Of a DNA stretch of 64,000 nt, positions 16,564 to 26,155 are shown piece after piece. The DNA comes from Cupriavidus necator A5-1 (GTDB lineage Bacteria; Pseudomonadota; Gammaproteobacteria; Burkholderiales; Burkholderiaceae). A program made the position numbers and the translations under genes. Positions within the stretch are counted from its first letter, which is position 1, and every line of letters begins with the position of its first letter. Below the pieces are notes generated by a model. The model made no database searches, had not been told where the DNA came from, and was given only the letters and a program-made list of their open reading frames with translations. The stretch covers positions 62,001-126,000 of the forward strand of contig NZ_JQLI01000004.1 in the NCBI RefSeq assembly GCF_000744095.1, in the 5' to 3' direction.

Positions 16564-18315
16564 ATGAGCTTCTCCTCCCGCAAGCCCGGGCCTCGTTTCG
16601 AGCCCCGGCCACGCCTGACTGACGCCTTTATCAACAGCGTCAATGAAGCCACCAACCTGGAAGACCTGGTTTCCGAATCGGTCGATCTGCGGCGCGGCGG
16701 GACGACCGTGATGGGCAAATGCCCTTTCCACAATGACAGCACGGCTTCCCTCTCCGTCTCGGCGGAGAAAGGGTTCTTCAATTGCTTTGGCTGCGGGGCG
16801 GGAGGCAACGCCGTCAAGTGGGCGCAGTTGACCTACGGCTTGACCTTCCCGAAGGCGGTGGAGTTGTTGGCAGAGCGAGCCAGTATCCCTTTTCCGCACT
16901 CTGGAACCACCCCAAACCCGATTCCCCGGCCGGCACCGGTGGTAAAGGCCAGACCGACCGACAAGCAGGTGCTGCCGGCGGTGCCGGCCGAGAACCTTTA
17001 CCAGGTCACCCGAATCGCAGCCGATGCGTACATTTCGGCACTTGCGCGCGCGCCCGAGGCAATCGCGTACTTGGAGAGTCGCGGAATTTCTCCCGATATC
17101 GCGCGGCGCTACGTCATCGGCTTCGCTCCGGACGAGTTTGGGTTCCTGAAGACAGCCTTCGGCGACTATGCAAAGAACCCCGACCTGATCGCCGCCGGCC
17201 TGTCAAAAGAGAAGGTCACCCCGGACCGGACGACCCGCTGGGACTTCTTCCGCAAGCGGATCATTTTTGGCGTCCGGGATAAGGAAGGCCGGCCCATTGC
17301 GTTCGGCGGGCGCGTCCTCCCCGGGGACGAGGGCCCCAAGTACCTCAACACACCTGAAACCGGAATCTTTCACAAAGGTGAGGTCGTCTACGGCCTGTAT
17401 GAAGCGATCAGTGCCATTCGCGGAGCCCAGCGTGCCTGCGTAGTCGAAGGCTATATGGATGTGCTTTCCCTGGCCGCGAAAGGCGTCAAGAACGCGGTGG
17501 CCAGCATGGGCACTGCGCTCACCGAGATCCAGATCGAGCAGATCCTGGCGCACACCAAGGATGTACTTTTCATCATGGATGGAGACGCGGCCGGACGAAA
17601 AGCCATGCTCCGCGCCCTCTTCCTCGTCATTCCCTATGCGGCCGCCAATCGGTTTCAGTTTCTCCTGCTGCCCGATTACCTAGATCCGGACGAATACGTT
17701 CGTGCCCATGGTCCGGCAGTCTTCAGGGAGGATCACCACCTTGGTATCGGGGAGGCCCTGAGCAAACTGCTGGCCGAACTGGTAGAGGGGGCGGACGAAC
17801 CAGGCAGGCGCAGCCTACTACAACGCGCCGCGCGCGTGATAGAGAAGCTGGATCCCTCAAACCCACTCGCGGTAGACCTGAGCGCGCGCGTGAAGAGGAT
17901 TGGGGCACTCACCGCCCTTCCCCTGCCTCACCAGCCCAGCCCGCCAACAGCCAAACCAGTCGCCACGCCTGCAATTCCTTCCGCGGGTGAGCGGCTTCTG
18001 CACGCAGCCATGCGCCTACCGGACGAAGCCATACGGGCCCGGGTTACCGTTCGCTCGGTCTTCGCGGTCGGTGCAGGGCCGGATATGGTGGAGCGGGAGT
18101 TCCTCGCCAGGCTCGACGCTGCTATCGCAGCGGGGAAGGCCGTCCCCATGCAGTGCTCCGAGCAGGAGCGCCGCTCCTATGCGCGTGTCCTGGAAGCGAG
18201 TAGCGCGATCGCCGGCGAGATTCGACGCAGCAGAGAGGCCGCAGCCGCGGCGCGCCAGCTCGCGCGAGGCGAGATCTCGGATTCAGCCTTCCTCGCCGCC
18301 CGTACGCGCGAATGA
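16564..18315 (+). CDS. DnaG-type DNA primase, plasmid-encoded
   Basis: 583 residues, near the length of chromosomal DnaG. The N-terminal CHC2-type zinc finger has ligands Cys53, His56, Cys74 and Cys77 (CPFHND ... FNCFGCGAGG). The catalytic core follows, with a TOPRIM fold containing EGYMD (Glu295) and the acidic pair in MDGDAAGRK (Asp339, Asp341). The core motif IARRYVIGFAPD is also typical. It makes RNA primers, here most likely for the complementary strand after conjugative transfer or for plasmid replication. The C-terminal 170 residues are Ala/Pro/Arg-rich and differ from the DnaB-binding domain I would expect. No strong ribosome site precedes the ATG. It is transcribed divergently from the exonuclease operon and leads into the second conjugation gene cluster. 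Confidence 0.88.
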   Translation: MSFSSRKPGPRFEPRPRLTDAFINSVNEATNLEDLVSESVDLRRGGTTVMGKCPFHNDSTASLSVSAEKGFFNCFGCGAGGNAVKWAQLTYGLTFPKAVELLAERASIPFPHSGTTPNPIPRPAPVVKARPTDKQVLPAVPAENLYQVTRIAADAYISALARAPEAIAYLESRGISPDIARRYVIGFAPDEFGFLKTAFGDYAKNPDLIAAGLSKEKVTPDRTTRWDFFRKRIIFGVRDKEGRPIAFGGRVLPGDEGPKYLNTPETGIFHKGEVVYGLYEAISAIRGAQRACVVEGYMDVLSLAAKGVKNAVASMGTALTEIQIEQILAHTKDVLFIMDGDAAGRKAMLRALFLVIPYAAANRFQFLLLPDYLDPDEYVRAHGPAVFREDHHLGIGEALSKLLAELVEGADEPGRRSLLQRAARVIEKLDPSNPLAVDLSARVKRIGALTALPLPHQPSPPTAKPVATPAIPSAGERLLHAAMRLPDEAIRARVTVRSVFAVGAGPDMVEREFLARLDAAIAAGKAVPMQCSEQERRSYARVLEASSAIAGEIRRSREAAAAARQLARGEISDSAFLAARTRE

Positions 18316-18415
18316 CACCTTTTGCCGGTCCCACGGTGCTCCCGAAAGAAGATTCCCTCCACATTTTTTATTTCGTAGTATCATGCTGCCGTGCAATATC
18401 AAGGACGCCGTTTTT

Positions 18416-18835
18416 ATGAGTCGCGTAGAGCGTGAAACCCATGGGCTGTTCGCCGACGGTGTGGCCAGCGTGCTCTATGGCACTCAAAGCCCACTTGGCC
18501 GCGCGCAACTCGAGCGCGCTGCGTTGAGCAAGCTGATTGCCGGGCTGCCGCAGATTGTGAGCCAGCCTGAACCCGCCCGCAGCCACGCATTGGAGCAGGT
18601 GGACGGGCTACTCGAACGTCTGTCGGGTGACTATCTCCTGGAGGCGGCCCGAGCAGTTCAGGAAATTGATCCCAAGCTGATTGACGAGGTCCCGGAGTTG
18701 GCTGCCATGCGCGAGCACGTGACAGCGAGCCGCTCGTGGGCCGCCCTCTTCAATCCCTACAGCCTCGCTCGGCTCGCTGCTGCCATCCGAGACGAGCGCA
18801 CACTGCCGTCCGGCGGCGAAAACGGAGAGCTCTGA
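18416..18835 (+). CDS. Conjugation-cluster protein, about 139 aa, unknown
   Basis: Soluble, helical protein starting at ATG 18416 (MSRVERETHGLFADGVASVL), with AAGGA 11 bases upstream; an earlier ATG at 18383 has no ribosome site. No signal peptide or recognised motif. It ends in TGATG overlap with the next gene and so is the first gene of a tightly coupled run leading to trbA-trbB-trbC. I do not recognise the family; a transfer accessory role is inferred only from position. Confidence 0.6.
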   Translation: MSRVERETHGLFADGVASVLYGTQSPLGRAQLERAALSKLIAGLPQIVSQPEPARSHALEQVDGLLERLSGDYLLEAARAVQEIDPKLIDEVPELAAMREHVTASRSWAALFNPYSLARLAAAIRDERTLPSGGENGEL

Positions 18836-19323
18836 TGGGTGTTGCCAGCTCCCTGGCGAAAGTACTCGCTGCCCCGTACATCCGCCTTGCATCCGAGTCA
18901 GCGAATGCGGCCAAGGGCATCAAGGCCGCCTACCAGCGGCTCCATGAACTGAAAGAGCAGGCTGCCGCCTCCGCGGCCCTCATCGAGGCCGATGATGAGC
19001 GCACCGCTTTCGAGGCGCTGTTCGCCCGCAATGCCTGGACCGCTGAGCAATTGGCAGACCAACGGCGTGCCGTTGTGCGCGCAAAGTGGGCAATGCTCGC
19101 TACCTCTTGGGTGTTCCTGTGCCTGATGTTCGGCGTCGTTTGGTTTTTCCCCGGTGTTATCGGATTCCTGATCGGCGTCTTTGCGTTTGGCCTCGGCGCA
19201 CTGATCTGCGGAGCGCGCACGATTCAGTGTGCCCTCTACCAGGCTCAGATTGATCTGCGGGCCCTTATCACCTTCCGCGCCTTCCTGTCGCGCGACGACT
19301 TCTTCCACCGCTTATTCAAGTGA
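18835..19323 (+). CDS. Membrane protein of the conjugation cluster
   Basis: 162 residues beginning MGVASSLAKVLAAPYI at the ATG that overlaps the upstream stop (TGATG). An amphipathic helical N-terminal half (residues 20-75, coiled-coil-like with KEQAAASAALIEADDE) is followed by two adjacent membrane segments at about 84-106 and 110-130. The short C-terminal tail is basic. The GTG start of the transglycosylase gene overlaps its stop. Probably an inner-membrane part or chaperone-like partner of the transfer channel; no specific IncI Tra/Trb identity can be assigned from the sequence. Confidence 0.65.
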   Translation: MGVASSLAKVLAAPYIRLASESANAAKGIKAAYQRLHELKEQAAASAALIEADDERTAFEALFARNAWTAEQLADQRRAVVRAKWAMLATSWVFLCLMFGVVWFFPGVIGFLIGVFAFGLGALICGARTIQCALYQAQIDLRALITFRAFLSRDDFFHRLFK

Positions 19324-19862
19324 AGAACCGCTTCCCTCTGAAATCCGCACTCGCGGGCTCAGTGCTACTGCTTTCGGCCCTGACAAGTGCAAATGCACAA
19401 GCGCCAGTCGGGGCGACGGTCGACGCTTCGCGCCAGATAATGTTGCCGGCGCACATCCCGGCGAAATGCGTCGCCGACGCTGCCGCTCGATATGACGTTC
19501 CCGCCGTTGCCCTCCTCGCCATCATGAAGGTCGAGTCTGGTGGCCGGATTGGCGTCGTTGGGCAAAACACAGATGGGAGCGAAGATTGGGGGCCCGCCCA
19601 AGTGAATAGCCGGTCTTGGGGGCGCATTATGGTCGAGCGCTTCGGTATTCCCAAGTCCGAGCTCCTGACAAACATGTGTCAGGCCCTCATGGTCCAGGGC
19701 TACGCACTGCGCTCCGAATGGGACTGGTGCCGCCGGACAGGCCGGGGCGATATCTGGTGCGCCATTGGCAAGTACCACTCTCCGACCGCGAAGTACCAGG
19801 AGATTTACATCCGGAAAGTCTGGGGCGCATACCAGAGCATTCTCTCCCGCGGGGTGTTCTGA
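19320..19862 (+). CDS. VirB1-like lytic transglycosylase
   Basis: 180 residues, GTG start overlapping the previous stop (GTGA). A signal peptide (residues 1-26, ending SANA) shows export. The SLT domain follows: LLAIMKVESGGRIG carries the presumed catalytic Glu72, and DWGPAQVNSRSWGR and the later AIGKYHSP region are typical of the fold. Such enzymes cleave peptidoglycan to let a secretion channel cross the wall, and are standard members of type IV systems. Four cysteines in the mature part could form disulphides, which would fit with the DsbC-like TrbB encoded two genes downstream. Its stop overlaps the next start (TGATG). Confidence 0.88.
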   Translation: MKNRFPLKSALAGSVLLLSALTSANAQAPVGATVDASRQIMLPAHIPAKCVADAAARYDVPAVALLAIMKVESGGRIGVVGQNTDGSEDWGPAQVNSRSWGRIMVERFGIPKSELLTNMCQALMVQGYALRSEWDWCRRTGRGDIWCAIGKYHSPTAKYQEIYIRKVWGAYQSILSRGVF

Positions 19863-21268
19863 TGGCGCAGCCTAAGAAGGAAGAAGACGGCGTTCTGTCG
19901 TGGGGACTACTCATTCTCGGCACGATCGCCATCTTCGGCGGGTTGATCTGGATGGTCGGTTCCCATCTGGTCGTCTACTATTTCACCCCCGTGCTGGATC
20001 TGTTCGCGACCCCGTACCACTGGCTTCCGCGTTCGGTTGGTGGGACCACGCCTGCCGACCTTAACGCCACCTATACCCTATACCGGGCATACCCCAACCG
20101 GATTGGGCTACTGGATTGGATCTGCTACTGCAACGTCGCACTGCGTCCAGCAGCCATAGCCTTCTTTGGTGTAGCGGCGGTTCTCTTCCTACGTCAAGTT
20201 CGCAAAGTCGAGCGGTCCCGCCTGAACGCGAAGATGACCCCAGAGCGGCTGGCCGAAGACATGATCACGGTCTTCACCGACATCGCCCCGGTGGTCAAGA
20301 TCCAGAAGGCTCTGATCGACGATCGGTTGCCCGGCTGGCGCCGTCAGACCTTCCCGGACGAGTTCCTGCGCGGCGCGCGCGCCGGTGGCAAGCCCATCCT
20401 CGTCGTGGACGAAGCGTCCGACAGCGTGGACATCCCGAACGCTGACCGCGACAGCCAGCTAACCGTCCACGCCGAGCGCCTCGAGCAGCATCTGCAAGCG
20501 GACCGCCTTATCGCGGTTGGCGGCGAGCAACTCGTTCAGAAGCGCTACCTCGGCCGGCGGATCGTCAATCTGATGCGCGACATGAAGCGCAAACCCGAGG
20601 AGGTCGTGTTCCCAGACCGGTTGTCGGACGCCGGCAAGGTCATCTTTGCCATCATGGCTCCCTACGCTTTTGGCGGACCGACCGGTCGCACGGAGAGCCG
20701 TCGCCTCTACGACGCCCTAAATCTGTCTGCGTTCGGATCCGCGACAGGCATGGCCAACCTGTCGATCCCGCTGGCGCTCGAGACCTTCGAGAAATGGCGG
20801 GCGCACCCCCTCGTCCGCAACCTCGCCAAGATTCATCACTGGGAATACACGTTCCTCTTTGGCCTACTGAAACAAGCACGTCGCAATGGCAAGTTTGGCC
20901 CCTGGTCGTTCATCTGGCTCAAGCCGACCGATCGGGTGATGTTCTACGTGCTTGACTCGGAAGGCCGCGAGACGCCACACACCGAAGGCGCGTTGGCCTT
21001 CAGCCAGGCCGAGTTCGAAGTCCGCTGTGCCCGCCTCGGATATCTGCCTATTAGGCGCCGGGAAGACAACACCTTCGAGCACATCGTCCTGTCGAAGTAC
21101 GTCCATCAGGGCCTGACTGAAGAATGGGAAAGCTGGCGGGCCGGCGCGGACGACAACGAAGACTGGTGGCAGAAAGCCGACACCTGGCACACGTCCAGCA
21201 CAGCCATCCTGGACGCCTTTGCAGCGATAAACGCCGCCCCGCCGCCGCCACCGCCTAGCGAGCACTGA
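19862..21268 (+). CDS. trbA: TrbA/DotM (IcmP)-type coupling-complex protein
   Basis: 468 residues starting at ATG 19862 in TGATG overlap with the transglycosylase gene. Two N-terminal membrane segments (about 14-40 and 88-108) are followed by a large cytoplasmic domain; KIHHWEYTFLFGLLKQARRNGK and LKPTDRVMFYVLDSEGR match the conserved C-terminal part of DotM/TrbA. In type IVB systems DotM works with the ATPase DotL in the coupling complex that brings substrates to the channel; IncI TrbA is the plasmid counterpart. It precedes a DsbC-like gene and the DotL-like gene, reproducing the IncI trbA-trbB-trbC order. The proline run at the C-terminus (PPPPPPS) is an oddity. Confidence 0.85.
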   Translation: MAQPKKEEDGVLSWGLLILGTIAIFGGLIWMVGSHLVVYYFTPVLDLFATPYHWLPRSVGGTTPADLNATYTLYRAYPNRIGLLDWICYCNVALRPAAIAFFGVAAVLFLRQVRKVERSRLNAKMTPERLAEDMITVFTDIAPVVKIQKALIDDRLPGWRRQTFPDEFLRGARAGGKPILVVDEASDSVDIPNADRDSQLTVHAERLEQHLQADRLIAVGGEQLVQKRYLGRRIVNLMRDMKRKPEEVVFPDRLSDAGKVIFAIMAPYAFGGPTGRTESRRLYDALNLSAFGSATGMANLSIPLALETFEKWRAHPLVRNLAKIHHWEYTFLFGLLKQARRNGKFGPWSFIWLKPTDRVMFYVLDSEGRETPHTEGALAFSQAEFEVRCARLGYLPIRRREDNTFEHIVLSKYVHQGLTEEWESWRAGADDNEDWWQKADTWHTSSTAILDAFAAINAAPPPPPPSEH

Positions 21269-21294
21269 TCCAACGACCGATACCTTCCTTACCC

Positions 21295-22401
21295 ATGGAC
21301 CACAACCAAGCCTCGAATACCGTCGAAGTTAGCCGCCTGCCTGCCGCGGAGCCCGGTTCCGCAGTGATTATTTCGATTTCAGCTGTCATTGCAGGAGGCG
21401 GAGCCGCAACTGCAGACCTTCCCGCCGAATCGTTTGCCAACGGCTTCGCCGTGTCGATCGAGGAGACGCCTGACCTCCTGGAGAACAAGCGGCGCCACAC
21501 CATCAACCTTACCTTGATGGCGCCGCTCAGCATGAATGCTCTCAAGCTCTACGCACCCACCCGGGAAACGGCATTGGAGATCCAGCGCGAGCTTTCGAAG
21601 AAGGTTCACGCCGCACTGTACGAAACCCGAGCCGCGGCCGTACCGCCTGTGCGGCCGGCGCCGTCCCTTCCGCCCGCTGAGCCATTGCACAGCATCAGCC
21701 GTTCCCTCCGTCGCAAACGCCTTACTTATGGCGGGCTTGTCGCCGGCGGAGTACTCACCGCGGCGCTTGTCTTCGCCATGGGGCATCGCGGCAATGCTCA
21801 GCAGCAGGATGAGCGCGCTCCCCAGCCGGACACGGGCTTGGCTGCCACACTTGCGTCACCGGGATTCCCCCAGCCCCTAGCGCAGTCCACGCCGCTCGCG
21901 CCGTCCGGTCCTGACAAGGACATGGATGTCACAGGGAACCAGCTCAATGACGTTGATCTGGGCAACCTCAGGACGATGGGCGAAAAGGTCGGTATTCAAC
22001 TGCGCGGCGGCGGCTTTCCTTTCTATGTCCTGGCGGATCCGGCCTGCGCGGCGTGCCGCGCCCTTGAGCCAATCTGGACCCAAGTTCCCGCGCGCTATAA
22101 GCCGATCATCATTCCCGTCGGGTTCCAGACCGGTGGAGAAGCCCTGGCCGTCAATATCCAATGCAGCAAGGACCCAGTCAGCGCATGGAAGAAGGCTCTG
22201 GAGGGGGATGAGCCGCCCACCCCAAAGGGGGAGGTCTGCAAGGATGGCACCACCAAGGTCAATGCTGGCAACCTCTTCTTCCACTACCTTCGCCTGACCG
22301 GCACTCCGACGATCATCGCGCCGAATGGCGTCATTGCGACCGGCGGCGACACGGCCGAGACCCTTTCCGTGTTCCTGAAGCAAAACGAGGTCCGGAAATG
22401 A
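21295..22401 (+). CDS. trbB: TrbB-like membrane-anchored disulphide isomerase (DsbC/DsbG fold)
   Basis: 368 residues with a cytoplasmic N-terminal part of about 140 residues, one membrane segment (about 141-162), a Gln/Pro-rich linker and a thioredoxin-fold domain. That domain carries the redox pair Cys251-Ala-Ala-Cys254 (DPACAACRALEP) and a cis-proline segment TGTPTIIAPNG near the end, both characteristic of DsbC/DsbG proteins. IncI TrbB is of this type and is thought to fold disulphide-bonded pilus and transfer proteins in the periplasm. The 140-residue N-terminal extension is not usual for DsbC and is unassigned. No clear ribosome site precedes the ATG. Lies between trbA and trbC. Confidence 0.82.
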   Translation: MDHNQASNTVEVSRLPAAEPGSAVIISISAVIAGGGAATADLPAESFANGFAVSIEETPDLLENKRRHTINLTLMAPLSMNALKLYAPTRETALEIQRELSKKVHAALYETRAAAVPPVRPAPSLPPAEPLHSISRSLRRKRLTYGGLVAGGVLTAALVFAMGHRGNAQQQDERAPQPDTGLAATLASPGFPQPLAQSTPLAPSGPDKDMDVTGNQLNDVDLGNLRTMGEKVGIQLRGGGFPFYVLADPACAACRALEPIWTQVPARYKPIIIPVGFQTGGEALAVNIQCSKDPVSAWKKALEGDEPPTPKGEVCKDGTTKVNAGNLFFHYLRLTGTPTIIAPNGVIATGGDTAETLSVFLKQNEVRK

Positions 22402-22877
22402 GCCTCGAACTCGAGCGACTCACTGACGCGGTCATGGCAGGCGCCGCGGGAATTGGCATGGATCGCTTCCTCGTGCCAAGCGCCTTGGACGACGTTCGTC
22501 AAGCAGTAACCCAAGGCGACGGCAGGCAAATCACCGCGATCCTGCTGGACGTTGCTGGCGACGCCATCTCCCTCACTGCAGGCCGCTCACCCGGTGGAGC
22601 ACCAGCGGTCAAGGCCTTGGCTGAAGCAATGGGGCCCAGCCTGAGCCTCATCCGTGAAAAGGCGCATCCCAGTGGAGCGACGGCGGCCGGCATCCTGGCA
22701 ACGTGGCGCGAAGCATTGATCGACTGGTCCATCTCCGGGATCGCCACCGGTGATACCGGCCAGACTGACCTCTCACGGATCGGCGGATTGATCGGATCGC
22801 CATCCGGCCGCGGGCATGCCGCAGCGGCTTTCCTTGGCGCTATCGCCGTCTGCCAACACGTACTGCGAGATCAATAA
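22398..22877 (+). CDS. Protein between trbB and trbC, 159 aa, unknown
   Basis: Starts in ATGA overlap with the trbB stop. Soluble, helical, Ala/Gly-rich, with no signal peptide or membrane segment. It may be a soluble adaptor of the coupling complex, since DotL-type ATPases are known to bind several small adaptor proteins, but no sequence motif supports that directly. IncI plasmids normally have trbC directly after trbB, so this gene is an addition to the standard order. Confidence 0.65.
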   Translation: MSLELERLTDAVMAGAAGIGMDRFLVPSALDDVRQAVTQGDGRQITAILLDVAGDAISLTAGRSPGGAPAVKALAEAMGPSLSLIREKAHPSGATAAGILATWREALIDWSISGIATGDTGQTDLSRIGGLIGSPSGRGHAAAAFLGAIAVCQHVLRDQ

Positions 22878-22919
22878 TCTCGCCGCCCAGAAAGCCCGCA
22901 ACCTTCCACATCGAGCGCT

Positions 22920-25823
22920 GTGACGAAGTTCATCGAGTCCCATCACGAAGTTCCAATCAGCCGGCGGATTGCCGACGTACGCCCTTGGACTGAGCGGGCG
23001 CAAGAGTGGTTGTCAAAGCCCTCCAACTTCCTCTTCGTTGCCGGCCCAACTGTGTATCTCTGCAGCTCAGCTCCGGTGCTCCTGCCGCTTGTTGCCCCAG
23101 CATTTCTCCTGGCGCATTGGGGGGTCATGAGCCTGAAGAGCGTTCTGCCCTACCGATATCCGGCTTCCAATGGCACGACGGACCCGGAAGGCAAGAAGGG
23201 GGACGGCATCCTGCTGATTGGCGATGTCCGCTCCGACTCGCCGTTCGAGAAGTTCAAGCAGTGCTGGCTGAGTGACGACGACCTGCGCAAGCATTGGTTG
23301 ATCCTCGGCTCCACGGGCTCCGGTAAGAGCGAGACCTTGAAGGGAATCTTCTACAACGCACTCTGCTGGGGGAGCGGGTTCTTTGCCGCGGACGGCAAAG
23401 CCGACAACAAGCTCCCTGCCGACGGCTACACGATGGCCCGAGCGTTCGGTCGCGACGATTCATTCCTGGTGCTGAACTTCCTGTTGGGCGGTAAGACCCC
23501 CCAGCAGGTCGCCCGATCCCGCCGGCGCCGCACAAACAAGATCAACCCGTTTTCAGGGGCCGATGCCGACACCATCATTCAGATGGGGGCGAATCTGCTG
23601 CCGAAGGCCGAGGGCGACGGCAAGGCCTGGCAGGAGAAGGCGCTCGCGCTTTGGCGGGCGGTCATTACCGCCCTCTGCTATAAGCGCGACACCCAGGGCA
23701 CCGCCTTGTCAGTCGGGATGATCATCGATTACCTGGCGCTGCCCAAGATCGAGGAGCTGTACCTCGAGGGATACGACGAGGCGCAGGAGCGCGCCGACCA
23801 ATCTTGGTCCTACGGCTATGTCGGCATCAAGAACTATCTGGATTCGGGCTGCCCGGCCTACCAGGTGGAAAAGCTTCTGAAGAAGAACAACAGGATTGTC
23901 GATCCGGGGGCCGCGCCCGGCGGGCCAGCTCGCCCCGGCGGCCGCGCCCCGTCAAATGAGCAGGACAACGTCGCCTACGAGCAGCACGCTTATCGCACTG
24001 GCCAGCTGATGCCGGTGCTGAACCTGCTGGACAAGACGTACGGCTATATCTTCCGTTCCGCGTTCTCCGAAATCGACATGATCGACGTGGCGCTCCACAA
24101 CCGGATCCTATTCCTGCTTATCCCGTCTCTGGAGAAGTCGAGCCAGGAGGCAGAGAACCTCGGCAAGCTCACGATTGCTTGCTTGCGGGTGATGATGGCC
24201 AAGAACCTCGGGGCGGAGCTTGAGGGTAGCCGCGAGGAATTGCTCGACTCCAAGGCGACGAATGCGCCCTACCCCTATATCGCCGCACTTGATGAACTGG
24301 GCTATTACTTCGCCGATGGCATCGCCGTGATGTTCGCCCAGGCACGCAGTTTGGGTCTGTCGCTAATGGCCGCCACCCAGGACCTTGAGAAGCTCACGGA
24401 AGGTAGTCGCGCCGCGGAAGCCGGCGCTATGCTTGGAAACACCGTGAACAAGGTCTTCATGAAGATCGACGATCCCAAGAAGACATGGGAGCTCGTGCGC
24501 GAAATCGTCGGCAAAGCATATGTGAGTGTCTACAACCGGTTTGAGCAGGTTGGCCAGAACTTCCGGCGCGAAGAGAATGCCTCGATCACGGAGATCGAGC
24601 GGGTCTCATTCAACGAGATGCAAACGATGAAGCCAGGTCAGGGCGTCATGAACGCTCTCGGGGTCACACGCCGCATCAGCTCGTTCTATATGGGAGGCTG
24701 GCTCACCAAGCTCAACAATCAGAAATTTCACATCAACCGCTTCCTGCAGGTGGCCCCGTCTACCGATGAAGACGTGGCCGCTTTGTGCATGCCGATTCGG
24801 ACGACCAGTACCGGCGGTTCAATCGACGTACACCAGCGCATGCTTGACTACATGCGCTATGTGAGGCAGGTCGCGCACCTTTCCCACGTCGCCTCGGCTA
24901 CGTCGGAGCCGGTGCTGCCGCTCTTCCAAACCCTTGGCAAGGTGGCTAAGGCTCTGGATACCGTGGAGAAGGGTATCAATCCGATGGAGCGAGGGATCGT
25001 GCTCTACCTGGCAGCGAAGCACGCACTGGGTTTGGGTGGGACCTTCCCTGCCGGCTACGCTGCGGAAGGGCTTCCCGGCGCCGCTCCGACAGTCCCTGCC
25101 CAGCCAGTTGACGAATCCATCTCCCAGGACGAGCTGCTAGGCGAGCGGCATTCTGTTGCCGACCGCGCGCCCGTGACTCACTTTGCCGCCGTCCTGGCTA
25201 CGGAGGGTGCATTTGAAACGGTTGCTGGCGTTCTGGACGAACACGGCCTCCCCGATCCGCTAGCGCTCATGCGCCGCCCGGTTGCGGAAGTACTCGGGGC
25301 GCCGCCCGTCGCTAACGTGCGCGAGGACTTCATCTTCGCCCCGCCTCCAGACCTCCAGTTCGAGGAAGAGGACGAGATCATTTCTCAAGTTTCTCCTGCT
25401 GGCGGCTCTGGATGGCCGAGCGGGCTGGATGACCTGGTCGATCCCAGCGACATGACACCCGATCAGCAGCTCAATGCAATTCTGGACAGCGAGGCTAGCG
25501 AATCGCTGGGGCAGGCGCCCGGCTCGCCGCGGTGGATTGCGGATTCGGTGCTGGCGGCGCAGAGCATGGCGCATCACCCCCGCTCCGCAGACTCGACGGT
25601 CGTAGGCCTTTCCGAGGAAGCTATGTCCGAGCTAGTGAATGTCGAGGCCGAGCTTGGCAGCCCGACGCCGGCGGCGTCCGCCCACACGATGCAACAGATC
25701 CTCGCCGCCCAGGTCACCCCCAATACGATTGGCCAGGGCGAGTTGACGATGGAGCAGATTGACGCGTTCTTTTCGCAGTTTGCACCGCCGGCGGATGACG
25801 AAGTTGGGCCCGGCCCCGTCTAA
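22920..25823 (+). CDS. trbC: TrbC/DotL-type type IV coupling ATPase
   Basis: 967 residues; GTG start at 22920. An N-terminal membrane region (about 36-68) precedes the RecA-like motor: Walker A GSTGSGKSE at 130-138, a Walker B stretch YIAALDELGYY with Asp458-Glu459, and MAATQDLEKLTEG after it. This is the coupling protein that selects substrates and powers their entry into the transfer channel. The body matches the DotL/TrbC family rather than VirD4 of type IVA systems. Residues about 735-967 form a long acidic, Pro/Ala-rich tail ending in a short helical motif (TMEQIDAFFSQFAPP); in DotL the C-terminal tail docks adaptors, which is a likely role here by analogy. It is the last gene of the plus-strand transfer operon. 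Confidence 0.9.
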   Translation: MTKFIESHHEVPISRRIADVRPWTERAQEWLSKPSNFLFVAGPTVYLCSSAPVLLPLVAPAFLLAHWGVMSLKSVLPYRYPASNGTTDPEGKKGDGILLIGDVRSDSPFEKFKQCWLSDDDLRKHWLILGSTGSGKSETLKGIFYNALCWGSGFFAADGKADNKLPADGYTMARAFGRDDSFLVLNFLLGGKTPQQVARSRRRRTNKINPFSGADADTIIQMGANLLPKAEGDGKAWQEKALALWRAVITALCYKRDTQGTALSVGMIIDYLALPKIEELYLEGYDEAQERADQSWSYGYVGIKNYLDSGCPAYQVEKLLKKNNRIVDPGAAPGGPARPGGRAPSNEQDNVAYEQHAYRTGQLMPVLNLLDKTYGYIFRSAFSEIDMIDVALHNRILFLLIPSLEKSSQEAENLGKLTIACLRVMMAKNLGAELEGSREELLDSKATNAPYPYIAALDELGYYFADGIAVMFAQARSLGLSLMAATQDLEKLTEGSRAAEAGAMLGNTVNKVFMKIDDPKKTWELVREIVGKAYVSVYNRFEQVGQNFRREENASITEIERVSFNEMQTMKPGQGVMNALGVTRRISSFYMGGWLTKLNNQKFHINRFLQVAPSTDEDVAALCMPIRTTSTGGSIDVHQRMLDYMRYVRQVAHLSHVASATSEPVLPLFQTLGKVAKALDTVEKGINPMERGIVLYLAAKHALGLGGTFPAGYAAEGLPGAAPTVPAQPVDESISQDELLGERHSVADRAPVTHFAAVLATEGAFETVAGVLDEHGLPDPLALMRRPVAEVLGAPPVANVREDFIFAPPPDLQFEEEDEIISQVSPAGGSGWPSGLDDLVDPSDMTPDQQLNAILDSEASESLGQAPGSPRWIADSVLAAQSMAHHPRSADSTVVGLSEEAMSELVNVEAELGSPTPAASAHTMQQILAAQVTPNTIGQGELTMEQIDAFFSQFAPPADDEVGPGPV

Positions 25824-26155
25824 GATTGGTCGCCCGAGCTAGCGAAGCGCTTGATGCCGCATCTCCGCTGGCCGGGCATTGCCAGTGTGCCGGAAAGTTG
25901 AATGTCACTTGTCGACCCGTTGAGGTCCTTGGAGGAACTCCGTTAGATGACCGGTCAGCAGCGTGTTGCAGCCAGTGATAACCAAAATCTCATCACCACT
26001 TCGGAAAATTGCGGTCAGCCAGGCTCCAGCGCCCCGTCGTTACTTGCGGCTAGTTTCGACGGCACCAAATACCGTACCGGCTCATCGTAAGGTTTAGGTA
26101 TTCTGAACGCTGGCTGCACCGCCCAGAGGCGGGCTCAACCCCCGTCCGACCCTGC
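25824..26155. other. Gap between trbC and the KAP NTPase gene
   Basis: 332 bases with no convincing gene. A 47-codon reading at 25947-26090 on the plus strand has GGAGGA 11 bases upstream but no recognisable product. The convergent arrangement of trbC and the KAP gene would call for terminators, but I see no clean stem with a T-run. Confidence 0.4.

Noticed and set aside
1..25823. Relaxase or oriT in the transfer regions
   Set aside because: No gene shows a histidine-triad or MobA/TraI-type relaxase motif, and no characteristic nick-site repeat was seen, so these must be elsewhere.
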